Shown piece by piece: positions 26,027 to 34,961 of a stretch of 48,206 bases of DNA. The translations under genes were made by a program, and so were the position numbers. Numbering within the stretch: position 1 is the stretch's first letter; every line of letters starts with the position of its first letter. Below the pieces are notes generated by a model. It was not told where the DNA came from. It was given only the letters and a program-made list of their open reading frames with translations, and made no database searches. Origin of the DNA: Lachnospiraceae bacterium (lineage in GTDB: Bacteria > Bacillota > Clostridia > Lachnospirales > Lachnospiraceae). Location: NCBI GenBank assembly GCA_021203145.1, contig JAJQBS010000084.1, positions 2,228 to 50,433 on the forward strand, written 5' to 3'.

Positions 26027-27703
26027 TCACTCTTCGGCCTGTTTCACTACCATGTGGTTGATCGCCGTCAGCAGCGCGTCGATCGACGCCTTAATGATAT
26101 CGACATCCAGACCGGCTCCCCAGTGCAGCTCGCCGTCCTTGCGGGAACGAATACCCACATAAGCGATCGCGCGGGAGCTGGAGCTCTGCTCAAGGGCGTG
26201 CTCCTCATAAGTCATAAGGTCATACTCCAGGCGGAAATGCTTCTTCATCGCGTTGCTGACTGCATTCAGCCGGCCATTTCCGGACGCCACAATGACACTG
26301 GTCTTGCCGCCATAGGTGACGGTCACCTCCGCAATGATACCGTTATGCTGCTTGAAATGCATCTCCCTGATGTTGTACGGCTCGGTGATGTTCTCGAAGC
26401 GGTCTTTGAACAGCTGGAAAATCTCCTCCGGCAGAAGCTCCTTGTGCAGCTCGTCGGAAACTCCCTTCGCAGCATAGCCCATCGCCTCGCGCATTTTCTT
26501 CGGCAGCTTCAGGCCATAGTTCTGCTCCAGGATATAGCCTACGCCGCCCTTTCCGGACTGGCTGTTTATGCGGATCACATCCGCGTCGTAGGACCGGCCG
26601 ATATCGGTCGGGTCGATCGGAAGATACGGAACCGTCCAGGTATCCAGATGATTCTCCTCACGGTATTTCATGCCCTTTGCGATCGCGTCCTGGTGGGAAC
26701 CGGAAAATGCGGCAAATACCAGTGCTCCGGAGTAGGGGCTTCTCTCATCCACCTTCATCCCCGTGTATTCCTCATACGCCTCCGAGATCTTCGTCATATC
26801 ACTGAAATCCAGCTCCGGATCGACGCCCTGTGCGTACATATTCATGCCCAGCGTCACGATGTCCACATTGCCGGTGCGCTCGCCGTTGCCAAACAGGGTT
26901 CCCTCAATACGGTCCGCTCCCGCGAGCATGCCCATCTCCGCGTCCGAGATGCCGCAGCCTCTGTCATTGTGCGGATGCAGAGAAAGAACGACATTCTCGC
27001 GGTATTTCAGGCGGTCATTTACATACTCGATCTGGCTCGCGTAGACATGGGGCATCGACATCTGCACCGTACTCGGCAGATTGATGATCGCCTTGCGGTC
27101 CGCTGTCGGCTGCCACACGTCAAGCACCGCGTTGCACACCTCGACCGCATAGTCCACTTCCGTCCCCGTAAAGCTCTCCGGGCTGTACTCAAACCGGTAC
27201 TTCTCCCCCGCTTCCTCGGTCAGCTGCTTCAGAAGCTTCGCCCCGTCCACGGCGATCTGCAGAATCTCCTCCTTCGACATCCGGAATACCTGCTCGCGCT
27301 GCGCCTTTGAAGTCGAATTATACACATGGACGATCGCGTTTTTCGCTCCCTTTAAAGCGTCAAAGGTCTTGCGGATGATGTGTTCCCGCGCCTGGGTGAG
27401 TACCTGCACCGTCACATCGTCCGGGATCAGGTCGTCCTCAATCAGGCGGCGCAGAAACTGAAATTCCGTATCAGAGGCCGCCGGGAACCCGACCTCAATC
27501 TCCTTAAAGCCTACCTCAACCAGCAGCTTGAAAAAGCTGATCTTCTGCTCAAGCGTCATCGGCACCACCAGCGCCTGGTTGCCGTCGCGCAGATCCACGC
27601 TGCACCAGACGGGCGCGTGATCCACATACTCCTTCTGAGCCCACTTCATACATCTTTCGGGCGGCATAAAATACTGGCGGGTATACTTCTTCGGGTTCAT
27701 CAT
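26027..27703 (-). CDS. leuA: 2-isopropylmalate synthase (long type)
   Basis: The enzyme condenses acetyl-CoA with 2-oxoisovalerate, the first step of leucine synthesis. The 558-residue product has the HMGL-like TIM barrel with VDLRDGNQAL at the metal and substrate site, the metal-binding HPHNDRGCG, and GTLFGNGERTGNVD. It ends in the LeuA regulatory domain (about residues 420-558), which binds leucine for feedback inhibition. Length and N-terminus (KYTRQYFMPPERCMKWA) match the long LeuA class rather than the E. coli type. GGAGAG lies eight bases before ATG 27703; a second ATG follows directly. Expression is controlled by the leucine T-box leader upstream. Confidence 0.95.
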   Translation of the reverse strand: MMNPKKYTRQYFMPPERCMKWAQKEYVDHAPVWCSVDLRDGNQALVVPMTLEQKISFFKLLVEVGFKEIEVGFPAASDTEFQFLRRLIEDDLIPDDVTVQVLTQAREHIIRKTFDALKGAKNAIVHVYNSTSKAQREQVFRMSKEEILQIAVDGAKLLKQLTEEAGEKYRFEYSPESFTGTEVDYAVEVCNAVLDVWQPTADRKAIINLPSTVQMSMPHVYASQIEYVNDRLKYRENVVLSLHPHNDRGCGISDAEMGMLAGADRIEGTLFGNGERTGNVDIVTLGMNMYAQGVDPELDFSDMTKISEAYEEYTGMKVDERSPYSGALVFAAFSGSHQDAIAKGMKYREENHLDTWTVPYLPIDPTDIGRSYDADVIRINSQSGKGGVGYILEQNYGLKLPKKMREAMGYAAKGVSDELHKELLPEEIFQLFKDRFENITEPYNIREMHFKQHNGIIAEVTVTYGGKTSVIVASGNGRLNAVSNAMKKHFRLEYDLMTYEEHALEQSSSSRAIAYVGIRSRKDGELHWGAGLDVDIIKASIDALLTAINHMVVKQAEE

Positions 27704-27774
27704 GGTTATTTCTCTCCTTTTCGTTTTGATTTAGCTGTCTTTTCTTTTTGATGCTGCTTTGAATCTTCAATCGG

Positions 27775-27905
27775 ATAGGGGAACGCCCTTCCCCCCTGTC
27801 CGCTGCGCCGGCCGCGTCCAATGTCATAAGGATTGCCGAAGAAGTCGGAGGATTCCTTATGACGTGGGCCTTAACCGGAATAATTCCTTACGCGGCCGTG
27901 TGCAT
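27775..27905. repeat. Composite hairpin repeat, copy C (between T-box and leuA)
   Basis: GATAGGGGAACGCCCTTCC opens the element, followed by TGTCCGCTGCGC. An outer CGGCCGCGT/ACGCGGCCG stem encloses a long GTCATAAGG...CCTTATGAC hairpin. It ends TTCCTTACGCGGCCGTGTGC. The ends match copies A and B; the inner hairpin resembles copy D (40783-40817). Confidence 0.82.
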
Positions 27906-28362
27906 AAAAAAACCGCCTCTTAAGGTTTATGCCCTAAGAGACGGAAGATTACAAAACCTTTCGCGGTACCACTCTCATTTATGATTGCTCATACACTCTG
28001 CGGATACGGACAAACAAAAAACAGCCTGCCTTATATCCTTCCCATGGTAACGGTCGGGTGCCGTCTGTGTCTACTCTGCTGCGTGTCCCATAAAATACAG
28101 CTCCTGTATTGGGCTGAATCAGATGTCAGACAGGAACGATTGCCTCCTGAAGCTGTGTTTTCCAGCTCCTGTTCTGAATCCTGAACAGATTCCGGATATC
28201 AGGCATCTGTACTATGGTCAAATCCGCGGAATTTCGGACAGCCGCTCGGGAGTGAGTTCCGCCAATCCCTGATGATGTCTCGCACCACATGACATCTCTC
28301 TGAAAAAAGAAAATCAGCGTACTATTCTCCGTCTTCGCATTTTGCAATTTGTAAATTTTCAA
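27906..28362 (-). promoter_or_regulatory. T-box leader (leucine) of leuA
   Basis: On the minus strand the T-box sequence AGAGTGGTACCGCG (27975-27962) precedes a terminator CCGTCTCTTAGGG / CCTTAAGAGGCGG plus TTTTTTT (27944-27906). Upstream, stem I features are visible: GAATAGTACG, CAGAGAG followed by GTGGTGCGAGA, and the specifier region GGAACTCACTCC. The likely specifier is CTC at 28256-28254, a leucine codon, which fits the gene. Uncharged tRNA-Leu would favour the antiterminator and allow leuA transcription. Confidence 0.93.
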
Positions 28363-28369
28363 CGCATTC

Positions 28370-28398
28370 AGTTTAGCATTGAAGGAAGGGTTTGTCAA
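28370..28398 (-). promoter_or_regulatory. Promoter of the leuA T-box transcript
   Basis: TTGACA (28398-28393) and TAAACT (28375-28370) on the minus strand are separated by 17 bp. Confidence 0.88.
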
Positions 28399-28438
28399 CA
28401 GAAATTTTCAACCGCTTTTCTTTGACACAACCGAAAAT

Positions 28439-31081
28439 TCATCCCTTGATCTGCGCCCCCATCACTTCCTTCGCTTTTTCGAGAGCCGCGTCCACGCCTG
28501 CCGGATTCTTGCCGCCGGCCTGCGCCATGTTCGGACGTCCTCCTCCGCCGCCGCCCACCAGAGCCGCGATGCCCTTGATGAGGTTGCCCGCGTGAGCGCC
28601 CTTCTTCATCGCGCCGTCCGTGGCAGCCGCCATCAGGCTGACCTTGCCGTCTGTCACGGATGCCAGAAGCACCACGCCCTCTCCGAGCTTTTCACGCAGC
28701 TGATCGCCCAGGTCGCGGAGACCGTTCATGTCGACGCCCTCCAGCTTTGTCGCGAGCAGCTTCACGCCGTTGACCTCGCAGACCTGATTCATGACATCGC
28801 CGAGCGCGTCCTTGGCCAGCCTGCTCTTTAAGGACTCGTTTTCGCTGTAGGCTGCCTTCAGCTCGGCCTGCAGTGCCACAATCTTCTCATGAATGCCGGC
28901 CGGGGTGGTCTTTAAGAGCTTCGCCGCATCGGTCAGCTCCTGCTCCATCTTTCTGTAATAAGCGAATACGCCCTCTCCGGTCAGCGCCTCGATACGCCGC
29001 ACACCGGCCGCCACGCCCGCCTCGGAGACGATCTTAAAGGTCGTAATTGCAGAGGTGTTTGCCACATGGGTGCCGCCGCAGAGCTCCTTGGAAAAATCGC
29101 CCATGGAGACGACGCGTACCTCGCTGCCGTATTTTTCGCCGAACAGTGCCATCGCGCCGGTCTTTTTGGCGTCCTCAATGCTCATGACCTCGGTCACCAC
29201 CGGAAGCGCTGCGGCAATCTCGCGGTTCACCAGCTCCTCGGTCTGCGCAATCTCTTCTGCCGTCATCGCCTGGAAATGTGCAAAGTCAAAACGCAGGCGG
29301 GTCGGCGTCACGAGGGAACCCTTCTGCTCTACGTGAGAGCCAAGAACGGTCTTCAAAGCTTTCTGCAGCAGATGCGTCGCGCTGTGGTTGCAGCAGGTGT
29401 TTGCGCGTCCTGCCTCGTCGACCTGCAGCGTCACGGTATCGCCGGTCTTGATCATGCCCTCTGCCATATACCCGACATGACCATACTTGCCGCCGAGCAG
29501 ATGGATCGTATCCTCTACCACGAAGCGTCCGGCCGCGCAGGAAATGGATCCCTTGTCTCCCTCCTGGCCGCCCATGGTGCCGTAGAACGGGGTCTGCTCT
29601 GTGATCACGGTGCCGCGCACGCCCTCCGTAAGCGCCTCAGTGAGCTCGGTGTCTGTCGTAAGGACGGTAATCTTCGAGTCACAGGTGAGTGTATCATAGC
29701 CGACGAATTCGGTTGTGACGGCCGCCGGAATCTGATCGTAGACGGTCGCGTCCGCGCCCATGTAATTCGTCGTCGCGCGCGCCGCGCGAGCCATCCGGCG
29801 CTGTTCTTCCATGCAGGCCTTGAAGCCATCCTCATCGATCGTGTAGCCCTTCTCCTCCAGAATCTCCTTGGTCAGATCCAAAGGGAATCCGTAGGTATCA
29901 TAAAGGACAAACGCGTCCTTTCCTTCCAATTTGGTCTTGCCTTCCGCGGAAAGCTTCGCTTCCAGATCGTTTAAAATCGAAAGCCCCTGGTCGATCGTGC
30001 GGCTGAATTTCTCCTCCTCCTGAGAGAGAACCTTGAAGATAAACTCCTTTTTCTCCTCCAGCTCCGGATAGCCTGCCTTCGAGCCCTCGATCACGGTCTC
30101 GGAAAGCTTCGAGAGGAAGCTGCCCTCGATGCCGAGCATCCGTCCATGTCTCGCCGCGCGGCGGATCAGGCGGCGCAATACGTAACCGCGGCCCTCGTTG
30201 GAGGGCATGATGCCGTCCGAGATCATAAATGTCGCGGAACGGATATGGTCAACAATCAGACGGATGGAGATATCCTTTTTCTCATCTGTCTTATAAACGG
30301 TCTTCGCCACCTCGCAGACCTTGTCACGCAGTGCCTGGATCGTGTCCACGTCAAAGATGGAATCCACGTCCTGCACCACCACCGCCAGGCGCTCCAGGCC
30401 CATGCCGGTGTCGATATTTTTCTGCTTCAGCGTCTCATAATTGCCGTTGCCGTCATTTTCAAACTGGGTAAAGACATTGTTCCAGATCTCAATATAGCGG
30501 TCGCAGTCGCAGCCGACCGTGCAGTCCGGCTTTCCGCAGCCATATTTCTCGCCGCGGTCATAATAAATCTCCGAGCAGGGGCCGCAGGGACCCGCACCGT
30601 GCTCCCAGAAATTATCCTCCTTGCCAAAGCGGAAAATCCGCTCCGGAGCGATGCCGATCTGCTCATGCCAGATGTCCCAGGCCTCATCATCGTCCTGGTA
30701 AACCGACGGATACAGACGGTCCGGATCCAGGCCAACCACCTCGGTCAGGAATTCCCAGGACCAGGCAATTGCTTCTTTTTTGAAATAATCGCCAAAGGAA
30801 AAGTTGCCGAGCATTTCAAAAAAGGTGCCGTGGCGCGCGGTCTTGCCGACATTTTCAATATCGCCTGTACGGATGCACTTCTGGCAGGTCGCCACCCGCT
30901 TTCTCGGCGGAATCTCCGCCCCCGTAAAATAAGGCTTCAAAGGCGCCATACCTGCATTAATCAGCAGCAGACTCTTGTCATTGTGCGGCACCAGCGAAAA
31001 ACTGTTCATTACCAGATGATCCTTGCTTTTGAAAAAGTCCAGAAACATCTGTCTCAATTCGTTAACTCCGTATTTCTCCAC
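28439..31081 (-). CDS. alaS: Alanyl-tRNA synthetase
   Basis: AlaRS charges tRNA-Ala and hydrolyses mischarged Ser/Gly. The 880-residue product has the class II aminoacylation core (SFSLVPHNDKSLLLINAGM, ARHGTFFEMLGNFSFGDYFK, DTGMGLERLA), the tRNA-recognition region, the editing domain with CCNHSATHLL and the zinc-site CGGTHVANTS, and the C-terminal DHHA1/C-Ala region (VGGGGGGRPNMAQAGG). The start is a GTG at 31081: CGGAGG lies seven bases upstream and the product then begins MEKYGVNELRQ as in the family. In-frame ATGs at 31123 and 31108 would put that strong site inside the gene. Length matches the family. Confidence 0.97.
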   Translation of the reverse strand: MEKYGVNELRQMFLDFFKSKDHLVMNSFSLVPHNDKSLLLINAGMAPLKPYFTGAEIPPRKRVATCQKCIRTGDIENVGKTARHGTFFEMLGNFSFGDYFKKEAIAWSWEFLTEVVGLDPDRLYPSVYQDDDEAWDIWHEQIGIAPERIFRFGKEDNFWEHGAGPCGPCSEIYYDRGEKYGCGKPDCTVGCDCDRYIEIWNNVFTQFENDGNGNYETLKQKNIDTGMGLERLAVVVQDVDSIFDVDTIQALRDKVCEVAKTVYKTDEKKDISIRLIVDHIRSATFMISDGIMPSNEGRGYVLRRLIRRAARHGRMLGIEGSFLSKLSETVIEGSKAGYPELEEKKEFIFKVLSQEEEKFSRTIDQGLSILNDLEAKLSAEGKTKLEGKDAFVLYDTYGFPLDLTKEILEEKGYTIDEDGFKACMEEQRRMARAARATTNYMGADATVYDQIPAAVTTEFVGYDTLTCDSKITVLTTDTELTEALTEGVRGTVITEQTPFYGTMGGQEGDKGSISCAAGRFVVEDTIHLLGGKYGHVGYMAEGMIKTGDTVTLQVDEAGRANTCCNHSATHLLQKALKTVLGSHVEQKGSLVTPTRLRFDFAHFQAMTAEEIAQTEELVNREIAAALPVVTEVMSIEDAKKTGAMALFGEKYGSEVRVVSMGDFSKELCGGTHVANTSAITTFKIVSEAGVAAGVRRIEALTGEGVFAYYRKMEQELTDAAKLLKTTPAGIHEKIVALQAELKAAYSENESLKSRLAKDALGDVMNQVCEVNGVKLLATKLEGVDMNGLRDLGDQLREKLGEGVVLLASVTDGKVSLMAAATDGAMKKGAHAGNLIKGIAALVGGGGGGRPNMAQAGGKNPAGVDAALEKAKEVMGAQIKG

Positions 31082-31247
31082 AACTACGCCTCCGTTTTCT
31101 ATTTTCATAATCCTCTTAATCATTTTGCGCCGACATTCCTGTTTTCACGCGGACTCCGCAACAGTCGCTGTTTACTGCCGCCCTTGCGGAAGGCTGATCC
31201 GCAGGTCCTTCAAATGAAAAGGCTCTTGCCGTCGCGCACTGTGAATC

Positions 31248-31276
31248 ATGATAGCACAGTGCATTTTTTATTTCAA
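31248..31276 (-). promoter_or_regulatory. Promoter of alaS
   Basis: TTGAAA (31276-31271) and TATCAT (31253-31248) on the minus strand, 17 bp apart. The implied leader is about 160 nt; no T-box motif is visible in it. Confidence 0.65.
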
Positions 31277-31347
31277 TACAAAATCCGGCAATTTCTTTCG
31301 TTTCTCTTTCTTATCATATATAGATTCACCACGCGCCATATAAAGCC

Positions 31348-33342
31348 TTACCCTCTCTTCAGATAATATTGTTTAATATCCTCCCGCGTCGGTCGAACGG
31401 CTCCGAAAGAAATCTCTTCCTCCTCATAGACAGTCGAGGACCATCCTCCTCTGCTTCCGCCGTATGCATCGAGCATCTCATCTATATGAATCACCTTTGC
31501 CACAATAAAATATTCTTTACTGCGGTAATAAAGCGCCCCCATGCATACATCGCAGACGGTATGATACGAACTGCTCATATCTCTGATGCAAATTCCCTCA
31601 AGCATACCTTCAAAACGCCCCAGACAGATTCTCGTACCTGGCTCCGTCCCGGGTATGAAGTCAAAAGCACTCTCGTCCATCATTTCAAGACTATCGCCAG
31701 GCACCGTGACCTGTGTAAGGCTTTTACAGCCCGCGAAGGCCAGCCCCTCGATCCTTTTCAGGCCTTCCGTCAGCAGAACTTTTTTCAGGTTTTCACAGCC
31801 GAAAAACGCCTTCCACCCGATTTTCGTCACGGTAGAAGGAACTACAACTTCTGTCACATTTAGACATCCTGAAAACGCATTCTCTTCGATTGCTTCGGTA
31901 CCCTCCCGAATCACAGCCTTATGCGTCTTCCGTCCGGATGGACACACCAAAAGTATGTCTGGACATCTCTTGTACAAAATGCCGTCATCAGATCTATAGT
32001 AAGGATTATCCGGATCCACGGAGATCTCTTCAAGTGCCGGAAGGCTTTTCAGTGTCTTCAGGCTGAATTTTCTCAGATATTTGGGCAGACATACTTTTTT
32101 CAGGCTGTCCATTCCTGCAAATACATGCTTTCCCAGGTCAACGGTTCTCTCCGGAAGCTCCAGTTCCGTCACGGTGCCAGGATCCTGATGCGGGCCGATG
32201 CATACCGCTGTATGCCCAAGATGCAGAATACCCTGGCAGTAGTTCTCAGGGTTTGCATAATAAGGTGTTTTCTCGATACCATAGCAATCATCATTCTCAA
32301 TCTCGTCCAGCCACCCGATCTCTATGTGTTCCAGACTGACACAATCCTCAAAAAGGTCTGCCCCCATCCATGAAACGTTTCCCTCAACAACAAACTCGGT
32401 CAGAGCCGTGCATCCTTTTAAGGCAAACGTATGGATTTTGCATTTATTCTCATTTCCTTTGATTTTTATTGATTTTAAGGAAATGCAGTTTTGAAATGCA
32501 TAAGCTTCAATCTCCAGACGTTTTGTGTCAAAAGCGACACTTTTCAGACCCGTGCATTCGCAGAAAGCATATTTCCCAATGTTGCGAATCCATGCCGAAT
32601 TTTCAAAATGCAAATGCTCTTCCGTGCCAAAATATCGGAGCAGCGTATAATATTGTTTGTTATATAGGCATTGGTCGCGTACCATGAGGATGGGGTGCGT
32701 ATTCGCCACACAGATTTCCCGGGGAGACATCCCGTCAAAAAAAACCGGGGCCTTTTGGCATGTCAGCGAAAAGCTGTCAGGAATCACAAGTGAGGTCACA
32801 TTCGGGCAGTACTTAAAAAAATGGTAGCTGATTTCCCTCGCCCTTTCGGGAATCACAAGGCGCTCCTCCGCAGTTACGCAGCTTGAAATCTCACCCCAGG
32901 AGATATGAAATACAGTCTCTTCCGTCTCAAAATCAAACTCCTCAGAAGCAGGATCCGTGATCACGTTCCCGCTGCGGTCTTTCTGCGGCACGGAGATCAG
33001 ATAGTAATATGCCCTTATCACGGACAGAAGCTTTTTTTCGTCTGCCGAATCCTTTTGCCGGCACATGCGCAGACATTTTGCGCAAAAGTAAGGCTCGAAA
33101 CCTCCTTCTTCCAGAAGGGAATCCACCTTGTTGAGGTCATCTTCCAGCTTATCCAGATAATCTTCCAGCGAGCTGTCACTCATTTCGTTCTGCGATAAAC
33201 CGCCAGTCAGCCATGGAGACAGTCTGTGAACAGATTCCTGGGCATGCTCAAGATTAGTCAATATGGATCTTTTTACCTGAGAATCAAGAGTCCCATATAT
33301 TCTCTGAAAGTTTCGTTCTGTTTCATAATCACCATAACGCAT
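31348..33342 (-). CDS. BspA-type leucine-rich repeat protein without signal peptide
   Basis: The 664-residue product contains many LRR_5 (BspA/TpLRR) units, seen as recurring CxxLxxVxLPxxVxxIGxxAFxGC-like strands, for example AFSGCLNVTEVVVPSTVTKI and AFFGCENLKKVLLTEGLKRI. The N-terminal about 170 residues are different: a helical acidic segment (SLEDYLDKLEDDLNKVDSLL) and a FCAKCLRMC cysteine group that could bind metal. No signal peptide or membrane helix is seen, unlike most surface BspA proteins, so a cytoplasmic location is inferred. ATG 33342 has GGGAGGA eight bases upstream; the longer frame runs into the repeat element at 33411-33484. Function unknown, probably protein-protein interaction. 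Confidence 0.8.
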   Translation of the reverse strand: MRYGDYETERNFQRIYGTLDSQVKRSILTNLEHAQESVHRLSPWLTGGLSQNEMSDSSLEDYLDKLEDDLNKVDSLLEEGGFEPYFCAKCLRMCRQKDSADEKKLLSVIRAYYYLISVPQKDRSGNVITDPASEEFDFETEETVFHISWGEISSCVTAEERLVIPERAREISYHFFKYCPNVTSLVIPDSFSLTCQKAPVFFDGMSPREICVANTHPILMVRDQCLYNKQYYTLLRYFGTEEHLHFENSAWIRNIGKYAFCECTGLKSVAFDTKRLEIEAYAFQNCISLKSIKIKGNENKCKIHTFALKGCTALTEFVVEGNVSWMGADLFEDCVSLEHIEIGWLDEIENDDCYGIEKTPYYANPENYCQGILHLGHTAVCIGPHQDPGTVTELELPERTVDLGKHVFAGMDSLKKVCLPKYLRKFSLKTLKSLPALEEISVDPDNPYYRSDDGILYKRCPDILLVCPSGRKTHKAVIREGTEAIEENAFSGCLNVTEVVVPSTVTKIGWKAFFGCENLKKVLLTEGLKRIEGLAFAGCKSLTQVTVPGDSLEMMDESAFDFIPGTEPGTRICLGRFEGMLEGICIRDMSSSYHTVCDVCMGALYYRSKEYFIVAKVIHIDEMLDAYGGSRGGWSSTVYEEEEISFGAVRPTREDIKQYYLKRG

Positions 33343-33410
33343 ATTTGCTTCCTCCCTGGTGCAGATTGCCACACAGCGGGCAATCGGTCTCAATTGACAA
33401 CATAGAATAG

Positions 33411-33484
33411 AAACCCGAGCCATTTGAAATTACGCTTCGCGAAATGGGTCTGGTCTGCGTCGTCAGTCTTTGACTGACGACATG
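33411..33484. repeat. Structured intergenic repeat, copy 2 (after the siroheme/RNase HI gene)
   Basis: This matches copy 1 (14543-14617): CGCTTCGCGAAATG, then GGTCTGCG, then the GTCGTCAGTC-TTT-GACTGACGAC hairpin, then ATG. Here the outer stem is imperfect (ACCCGAGCCATTT with AAATGGGTCTGGT). The neighbouring gene's stop codon directly abuts it, as in copy 1. Confidence 0.9.
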
Positions 33485-34636
33485 TCATGGAAACCCGGGT
33501 ACCACATCTTCCTGCAGGTCTTCCCCGTCCGCCGCGCTCGTTGCCAGACGGTCGCAACGCTCGTTCTCCGGGTGCCCGTCATGCCCCTTTACCCAGTGCC
33601 ACGTAATCTGATGAGGTCCGGCCGCAGCCAGCAGGCGTTTCCAGAGATCTACATTCTTAACTGGGTCGGTCTTATTACGCATCCAGTTCCGTTTGATCCA
33701 GCCGTCCAGCCAATGCTGATTAAACGCGTTGATCAGATACTGTGAATCCGAATACAGCTCGACCTCGCAGGGACGGTTCAACGCCTCCAGTCCGACAATC
33801 GCCGCCATCAGCTCCATGCGGTTATTGGTCGTTTTTACGTAGCCCTGTGAAAGTTCTTTTTCATGCATCGTCCCGGCCGCATCCGTATATTGCAAAACCA
33901 CTCCATAGCCGCCCGGTCCGTCCGGATTGCCCCGCGCGGCGCCGTCGGTGAAAATGCGGATTGTTTTATTCGCGGTTTTCGCGGGCTTTGCCGAGTCTGT
34001 GGCGAGGGCAGGCCGCATAGCTTCTTCCGCTCTCATGCCAGATGCAGATTTCGGTTTTTTTTCTGATTCCATGCCAGATGCAGATTGCGCGTTTTTTTCC
34101 GATTCCGCGCCAGATGCAGATTGCGCGATCTTTCCCATTTCTGTGCAGAATACAGATTGCGTAGATTCCACCGCTTTCTGCAGCATCTCCCGGATCTGAG
34201 CAGCAACGCGCTTTGATCCGGCTGCGTCACGCCCCGCCGAGTTCACCCCCACAACAATCGGATCGCTGTAGGCGAGCACCGGAAAATAAAAATCACACCT
34301 GGTCTTGTCATCGCAGACGTTGACCGGAACATTCATTTCTTTACAGTCCACATAAATCTCCTGATTGAGTCTGTGGTCATTCGTCGCGGCGATGACCATC
34401 GCTGCATCGTGGATGTCTTCTTTGTCATATTTTTTCCGCAGGATGGTCAGCCGACCGGCCGCCTCCAGGGTATGCAGCTCTGGATTGACCTCCGGAGCGA
34501 CTACAAAAAGATGGTCGGTAAAATCTACCAGTGCGCGGATCCGCCGCTTGGCGATCGTACCGGCCCCGACTACCACCACTTTTTTATCCGAGAGATTCAC
34601 AAAAATCGGGAAGTATTTTCTGTTTTTGTTTGCCAT
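33485..34636 (-). CDS. Fusion of precorrin-2 dehydrogenase (siroheme synthase N-domain) and ribonuclease HI
   Basis: One 383-residue frame encodes two unrelated enzymes. Residues 1 to about 155 form the CysG N-terminal/Met8-type precorrin-2 dehydrogenase: Rossmann motif [17 protein letters not shown], catalytic-region [16 protein letters not shown], and [21 protein letters not shown] linker of about 70 residues, made from 12-residue repeats ([12 protein letters not shown] type), follows. The rest is a complete RNase HI with all acidic catalytic residues: [34 protein letters not shown], and [14 protein letters not shown]. RNase HI removes RNA from RNA-DNA hybrids; the first domain makes sirohydrochlorin and possibly siroheme. 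No start signal is seen for a separate RNase HI. ATG 34636 has GGTGA four bases upstream. A functional link between the domains is not known to me. Confidence 0.9.
   Translation of the reverse strand: MANKNRKYFPIFVNLSDKKVVVVGAGTIAKRRIRALVDFTDHLFVVAPEVNPELHTLEAAGRLTILRKKYDKEDIHDAAMVIAATNDHRLNQEIYVDCKEMNVPVNVCDDKTRCDFYFPVLAYSDPIVVGVNSAGRDAAGSKRVAAQIREMLQKAVESTQSVFCTEMGKIAQSASGAESEKNAQSASGMESEKKPKSASGMRAEEAMRPALATDSAKPAKTANKTIRIFTDGAARGNPDGPGGYGVVLQYTDAAGTMHEKELSQGYVKTTNNRMELMAAIVGLEALNRPCEVELYSDSQYLINAFNQHWLDGWIKRNWMRNKTDPVKNVDLWKRLLAAAGPHQITWHWVKGHDGHPENERCDRLATSAADGEDLQEDVVPGFP
34037..34165 (-). repeat. In-frame 36-bp tandem repeat forming the linker of the siroheme/RNase HI fusion
   Basis: Units starting at 34037, 34073, 34109 and a diverged one at 34145 (plus strand GCCAGATGCAGATT core) recur at exactly 36 bp. 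They encode 12-residue units with (Q/K)SASG. Confidence 0.9.
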
Positions 34637-34677
34637 GTAATTCACCATTCAGTATTCATTGTGCTTCAGATTTTCCC

Positions 34678-34706
34678 ATTATACCATGCACCTCAAAAAA
34701 TGAAAA
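34678..34706 (-). promoter_or_regulatory. Extended -10 promoter of the siroheme/RNase HI fusion gene
   Basis: TGGTATAAT on the minus strand (TATAAT at 34683-34678) has the extended TG motif. The -35 match 17 bp upstream is poor (TTTTCA, 34706-34701). Confidence 0.65.
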
Positions 34707-34794
34707 CCTAAAATTTACAACGAAATGCGATCGTTATGGGCTGAATGACCCTTTTCTTCCCGGTGTAGCGGTACTTTTTATCTGCAAAATAGTA

Positions 34795-34824
34795 TTGACA
34801 TTTTCCCCCAAATACTCCTATACT
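34795..34824 (+). promoter_or_regulatory. Promoter of the DAHP synthase gene
   Basis: TTGACA (34795-34800) and TATACT (34819-34824) are 18 bp apart; the leader is about 130 nt long. Confidence 0.8.
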
Positions 34825-34906
34825 GTGAAAGCGTGATGGCAGAAAATCATCCGTTTTCACAGGAACTGCACAACAGATGCGAAGTACCCTCGCAAATAGT
34901 TACGTC

Positions 34907-34942
34907 ATTCTACACATTTATATAATTCTACACATTCATATA
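34907..34942 (+). repeat. 18-bp tandem repeat in the DAHP synthase leader
   Basis: ATTCTACACATTTATATA (34907-34924) is directly followed by ATTCTACACATTCATATA (34925-34942), one mismatch. The second copy ends just before the ribosome binding site. Confidence 0.9.
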
Positions 34943-34961
34943 AGGAAAGAGGTACACTCAA

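Noticed and set aside
25904..27310. 468-codon plus-strand frame
   Set aside because: Antisense to leuA; composition typical of a shadow frame.
30146..31366. 406-codon plus-strand frame
   Set aside because: Antisense to alaS and its leader, with no start signal or domain.
33391..33408. TTGACA with TAGAAT near the LRR gene
   Set aside because: The boxes are only three bases apart, far too close for a promoter.
33485..34636. Simple readthrough artefact explanation for the siroheme/RNase HI fusion
   Set aside because: No stop, frameshift or internal ribosome binding site is visible and both domains are intact, so I keep the fusion as the best reading.
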